A stretch of 64,000 nucleotides of DNA from Aerococcaceae bacterium (GTDB lineage: Bacteria > Bacillota > Bacilli > Lactobacillales > Aerococcaceae). A program made the position numbers and the translations under genes. The notes below the pieces were generated by a model. That model saw only the letters and a list, made by a program, of their open reading frames with translations. It was not told the origin of the DNA and did no database searches. This document shows, in pieces, positions 60,986 to 64,000 of this stretch (positions within the stretch are counted from its first letter, which is position 1; each line of letters starts with the position of its first letter). The stretch covers positions 1-64,000 of the forward strand of contig JAUNEB010000002.1 in assembly GCA_030525795.1 (NCBI GenBank), read 5' to 3'.

Positions 60986-61669
60986 ATGACCGTACGTATT
61001 TTGATTGTGGAAGATGACTTAACCATTCATCAATTATTGAAAGATATTTTAGCGAAACATACCGACTACACTTGCACGTCTGCTTATTCGGGAACAGAGG
61101 CTCTTTTGTTAGCCAAGCAAGAAACTTTTGATTTAATATTGCTAGATTTGATGTTGCCAGGCTTGACAGGCGAAGCGTTATTGCCGCAACTTAAGCCGAT
61201 ACATTCCGGAGGCATTATTGTTTTAAGCGCAAAAAGCGAACTCGAAGACAAAGTGCAACTGCTTCAATTAGGCGCCGACGATTATTTGACGAAGCCGTTT
61301 CATCAATTGGAATTGCTCGCTCGCATTGAAAGTGTGCTGCGCCGTTATCAATTACACGATAGCGCGACGCCCACAACGGAATATACATATCGCCAGTTGC
61401 GTATTTTGCCTGACGAAATGGTCGCGTATATCAACGACGAAATGCTACACTTAACGACAACCGAGTTCGAATTATTGTGCCACCTCGTCAAAGAACCGCG
61501 CAAAGTATTCACACGCGAAAAATTATACCACCTTGTTTGGGGCGACGTCGCGTTCATTGAAGACAACGCCATTAACGTTCACATCTCCAACATCCGCAAA
61601 AAAATCGCCAAATATACCGACGAGCCGTACATCGAAACCGTTTGGGGTATCGGATTTAAAATGTGTTAA
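60986..61669 (+). CDS. Orphan OmpR/PhoB-type response regulator
   Basis: A 227-residue response regulator. The receiver domain has acidic pair Asp10-Asp11, phospho-acceptor Asp54 (LILLDLMLPG) and the switch Lys in DDYLTKPF. A C-terminal winged helix (LTTTEFELLCHLVKEPRKVFTREKLYHLVWG, NAINVHISNIRKKI) should bind DNA. No histidine kinase gene is adjacent on either side. The next genes are an ABC exporter, which it may control. Confidence 0.93.
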   Translation: MTVRILIVEDDLTIHQLLKDILAKHTDYTCTSAYSGTEALLLAKQETFDLILLDLMLPGLTGEALLPQLKPIHSGGIIVLSAKSELEDKVQLLQLGADDYLTKPFHQLELLARIESVLRRYQLHDSATPTTEYTYRQLRILPDEMVAYINDEMLHLTTTEFELLCHLVKEPRKVFTREKLYHLVWGDVAFIEDNAINVHISNIRKKIAKYTDEPYIETVWGIGFKMC

Positions 61670-61765
61670 TCGATCCTTTACACTTTCTTTATAACTTGCA
61701 CAGGCTTTATTTAGAACTATTTTGGTAGGATATAGTCATCAACCAAATACGAAAGGAACATCACT

Positions 61766-62695
61766 ATGACAAAAGAAACCATTTTATCGGTCGAAAATGT
61801 ATCGAAACATTACGGTAAGCAAGCCGCTTTGCAACAGTTCAATCTGGAAGTAAAGCGCGGAGACATCGTCGGTATTGCTGGACGCAACGGCGCAGGGAAA
61901 ACCACACTTCTCCGCTTAATCGCTGGATTGACTCCTATCGAAACGGGCAATATTCGCTTATTCGGCTCGCTTGACGCCAAAGGATTAGAAGCCAATCGCC
62001 AATATACTGGCACCATTATTGAAGCGCCTGCTTTTATTCCTGAGTTTACCGCCAAGCAAAACTTAGAATATTATCGCATTCAACGCGGCTTGACGGATCA
62101 AAAACGCGCCGACGAATTACTAACGCTCGTCGGACTTGAAAATGCCGGCAAAAAGAAATTCAAAAATTTCTCACTCGGTATGAAACAACGCTTATCCATC
62201 GCGCTCTCTTTATTGCACAGCCCTGATTTATTGATTTTGGACGAGCCCATTAACGGCCTTGACCCAAGCGGAATCATTCAAATTCGCGAGTTGCTCTTAT
62301 CCCTCGCCAAAAAACATCACTTAACCATCTTGATTTCGAGCCATATTTTGTCCGAATTAGAACACTTAGCAAACCGCTTCGTGATCATCAACAACGGCCA
62401 AAAAATCGACGAATTCACCAAAGACGAACTCGCACAACGTACCCAACAATATTACGAAATTCAAGTCGACAACGCGAAAAAAGCGACGGTATTATTAGAG
62501 CAAGTGTTCCAAACGACCGCTTACGAAGTCACCGACTCGCACTTAATCAAATTGTTTGACTTATCCATTCCTGCAAGCGACATCGCCCACACATTTGTCA
62601 CGAACGGACTCAAATTGTCGCACCTTGCTTGCAAATCCCATCAACTTGAAGCCATGTACTTAGATTTAGTGGAAGGAGCCAACACTCATGCTTAA
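61766..62695 (+). CDS. ABC exporter ATP-binding protein
   Basis: A 309-residue ABC ATPase similar to bacitracin/lantibiotic or drug-export ATPases (BcrA-type). Walker A GRNGAGKTTLLRLIAGL, the signature FSLGMKQRLSIALSL, Walker B LLILDEPINGLDP, and SSHILSELE. The C-terminal extension (about 220-309) is normal for the type. The preceding sequence has AAAGGAAC. It overlaps the next permease gene by 8 nt. Confidence 0.9.
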   Translation: MTKETILSVENVSKHYGKQAALQQFNLEVKRGDIVGIAGRNGAGKTTLLRLIAGLTPIETGNIRLFGSLDAKGLEANRQYTGTIIEAPAFIPEFTAKQNLEYYRIQRGLTDQKRADELLTLVGLENAGKKKFKNFSLGMKQRLSIALSLLHSPDLLILDEPINGLDPSGIIQIRELLLSLAKKHHLTILISSHILSELEHLANRFVIINNGQKIDEFTKDELAQRTQQYYEIQVDNAKKATVLLEQVFQTTAYEVTDSHLIKLFDLSIPASDIAHTFVTNGLKLSHLACKSHQLEAMYLDLVEGANTHA

Positions 62696-63413
62696 TTTAT
62701 TAAAAAGTGAACTCTATCAAATTTCTCATCGCAAAACAACGCGCATTTGGTTAGCGATTGCTGCTTTTTTCAGCGCGGGAATCGTCGTCATTCCAAAATT
62801 GTTACATTTTCGGAATACTCCTGCCGAGCTTTACTTGACAGGCTACACGGGCATTTTACTCGGCGGCTTTGTGTTGCTCATTCTTGGATTAGTGACTGCA
62901 AGTTTTAACAACGAACTCAAAAACCGTACCCTCATCAATTCCGTTAGCCACGGTTATAGCCGTTCAACGATTTATGCGGTAAAATTCATTAGCGCATTAG
63001 CCTTTAGTGCATTCGCGTTGCTTTTATCCGTGACTTTCTTTACGGCGGCGCTTCAATTATTAGAGCCAACTAAGTGGGATCATATTTGGTACTTTTATAA
63101 GACTATTGCAAGTTTATTGCCAATTTGGGTTGCGTATATTTCGCTTTATGTGTTAATTTCATTCTTTTCTGAAACGAACACGCCGATGTATATTTTGTTG
63201 TCACTATTGCTTGTTGTTTTCCCGATTGTGTTCCAATTAGGTAGTAATGTTGAAATAATCGCTGCGATTAAACCGTACTTTTTGACGGAGTTGAGCTTTA
63301 CAGATCCTTACACCTTGTTTGGTTTAGATGGCAAATTCGTCATGTCTCTCTTCTACATTGCTTTATTCTATGGATTAGGTGTGTTATACTTTAAACGCAA
63401 AGAAATTAAGTAG
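62688..63413 (+). CDS. ABC-2 type permease
   Basis: A 241-residue integral membrane protein with about six transmembrane segments, of the ABC-2 (BcrB-like) type. Segments include IWLAIAAFFSAGIVVIP, ILLGGFVLLILGLVTASF and FYIALFYGLGVLYFKR. NNELKNRTLINSVSHGYSRSTIYAVKF is the cytoplasmic coupling-type loop. It overlaps the ATPase gene, and a similar permease follows. The exported substrate is unknown. Confidence 0.88.
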   Translation: MLNLLKSELYQISHRKTTRIWLAIAAFFSAGIVVIPKLLHFRNTPAELYLTGYTGILLGGFVLLILGLVTASFNNELKNRTLINSVSHGYSRSTIYAVKFISALAFSAFALLLSVTFFTAALQLLEPTKWDHIWYFYKTIASLLPIWVAYISLYVLISFFSETNTPMYILLSLLLVVFPIVFQLGSNVEIIAAIKPYFLTELSFTDPYTLFGLDGKFVMSLFYIALFYGLGVLYFKRKEIK

Positions 63414-63436
63414 AACGGTTTTGCCGTTCTACTTTT
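63409..63436 (+). terminator. Hairpin between the two permease genes
   Basis: The 10-bp stem AGTAGAACGG/CCGTTCTACT (63409-63418 with 63424-63433) is followed by only four T. It lies between the two permease genes and may reduce rather than stop downstream expression. Confidence 0.6.
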
Positions 63437-63453
63437 AGTAAGGAGAGATGCGC

Positions 63454-64000
63454 ATGATTAATTTAATACGTGGTGATTGGTATTATTTGCGCCATCATGT
63501 CTTCAAATGGTTATTGCCAACGATTACGATTGTCTGTGTGGGTTTTGTGGGCGCCATCCGTTTTTTTCAATGGCAAGGTTTTGAAGCAGAATATCCAACG
63601 ATTGCTTTTATTGAAGGTTTTGCAGAGGTGCTTGGACAGCCATTTGCATGGTTTTTAGCGTTGAGTTGCGTTCATGAAACCTTCAATTACACGCTCAAAA
63701 ATCGTCTAATCATTCAACCGATCAGCATCGGCTACTCGCGCAGCCAAATTTTTATTACAAAATGGCTCGTGGCATGGTTATTATTGGCGTTTTATATCGT
63801 CTTTACGACGGTTATATTCACGGTATGTTGTGTCGTTGCCTTTCAACTGTCGCCCGTTACCGTCTTGGAACATATCGCCTTCAATGAGTTATTACTCGCA
63901 TGGACCATCGCTTCAACGGTTATTAGTATGACACTCATGTGTTCGACTCTATTTGCTCGCGGCATTTGGGCAACAGTCGCGTTCTTGACTTTAGCGAGTA
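63454..64000 (+). CDS. ABC-2 type permease, cut by the right edge
   Basis: An open frame from ATG 63454 (AAGGAGAG 6 nt upstream) to the window end, 182 codons so far, without a stop. It has at least three hydrophobic segments and a cytoplasmic NYTLKNRLIIQPISIGYSRSQI stretch that mirrors NNELKNRTLINSVSHGYSRS in the preceding permease, so the two are paralogues. Together with the ATPase they probably form one exporter with a heterodimeric membrane part. Confidence 0.8.
   Translation, partial: MINLIRGDWYYLRHHVFKWLLPTITIVCVGFVGAIRFFQWQGFEAEYPTIAFIEGFAEVLGQPFAWFLALSCVHETFNYTLKNRLIIQPISIGYSRSQIFITKWLVAWLLLAFYIVFTTVIFTVCCVVAFQLSPVTVLEHIAFNELLLAWTIASTVISMTLMCSTLFARGIWATVAFLTLAS

Noticed and set aside
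1..64000. Horizontally acquired island, prophage or insertion sequence
   Set aside because: No integrase, transposase, phage gene, tRNA-flanked repeats or sharp composition change was seen. Only 8.2-10.4 kb looks accessory.

Overview
The window is chromosomal DNA of a low-to-mid GC Gram-positive bacterium, most likely a member of the Lactobacillales. I cannot name the species. The evidence is strong AGGAGG-type ribosome binding sites, Rho-independent terminators after most operons, an LPXTG surface protein, a KxYKxGK-type signal peptide, a cdaA-cdaR-glmM operon, comFA-comFC, long-form HPF, class Ib ribonucleotide reductase, T-box leaders, CcpA-type cre sites and a PurBox. No tRNA, rRNA, prophage, insertion sequence or cas gene was seen. 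Most genes lie on the minus strand.

Layout. 0-2.6 kb: tsaE, an acetyltransferase, murB and a racemase (minus). 2.7-3.8 kb: a DUF4430 lipoprotein with an ECF S component (plus). 3.8-8.2 kb: a CshB-like RNA helicase, a NADH-oxidase-like flavoprotein lacking its redox cysteine, and zwf. 8.2-10.4 kb is the accessory part: a helical DUF6261-like protein preceded by six regularly spaced short palindromes, then an LPXTG protein with three near-identical repeats. 10.6-20.4 kb: nrdI-nrdE, an M16 protease, an rRNA methyltransferase and glmM-cdaR-cdaA. 20.5-28.4 kb: a large amidase, secA, hpf, comFC-comFA. 28.5-36.6 kb: degV, yigZ, the rpsP-khpA and rimM-trmD units, rplS, ddl, lemA, a secreted-looking VOC protein and L31 type B. 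36.7-45.7 kb: polysaccharide deacetylase, cardiolipin synthase, a LacI regulator divergent from citC plus a short-chain dehydrogenase, YkuJ, a hydroxyacid dehydrogenase and a glycosyltransferase. 45.7-52.1 kb: Tex, a phosphatase, a purine permease with a PurBox, an AlkD-like protein, DUF805 and a nicotinamidase-like hydrolase. 52.2-57.6 kb: metN-metI-metQ-M20-metQ behind two tandem T-box leaders that both read as AUG. 57.6-61 kb: an HD hydrolase and a zinc-type ABC transporter with a Zur-like operator. 61-64 kb: an orphan response regulator and an ABC exporter that runs off the right edge.

Functional links. The methionine block combines uptake, a probable hydrolase that frees methionine from acylated or peptide forms, and tRNA-sensing control. 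The zinc block has an operator over the transcription start and an intra-operon terminator after the binding-protein gene. Several cell-envelope genes (murB, racemase, glmM, ddl, amidase, deacetylase, LPXTG protein) are scattered through the window.

The most unusual structure is the palindrome array at 8917-9133. It has six 13-bp TCGCA-N3-TGCGA units with starts 40-41 bp apart and unrelated 27-28-nt spacers. The distal copy is degenerate, and the array abuts the uncharacterised helical-protein gene. It is not a CRISPR array by repeat length, and I know of no described system that it matches.
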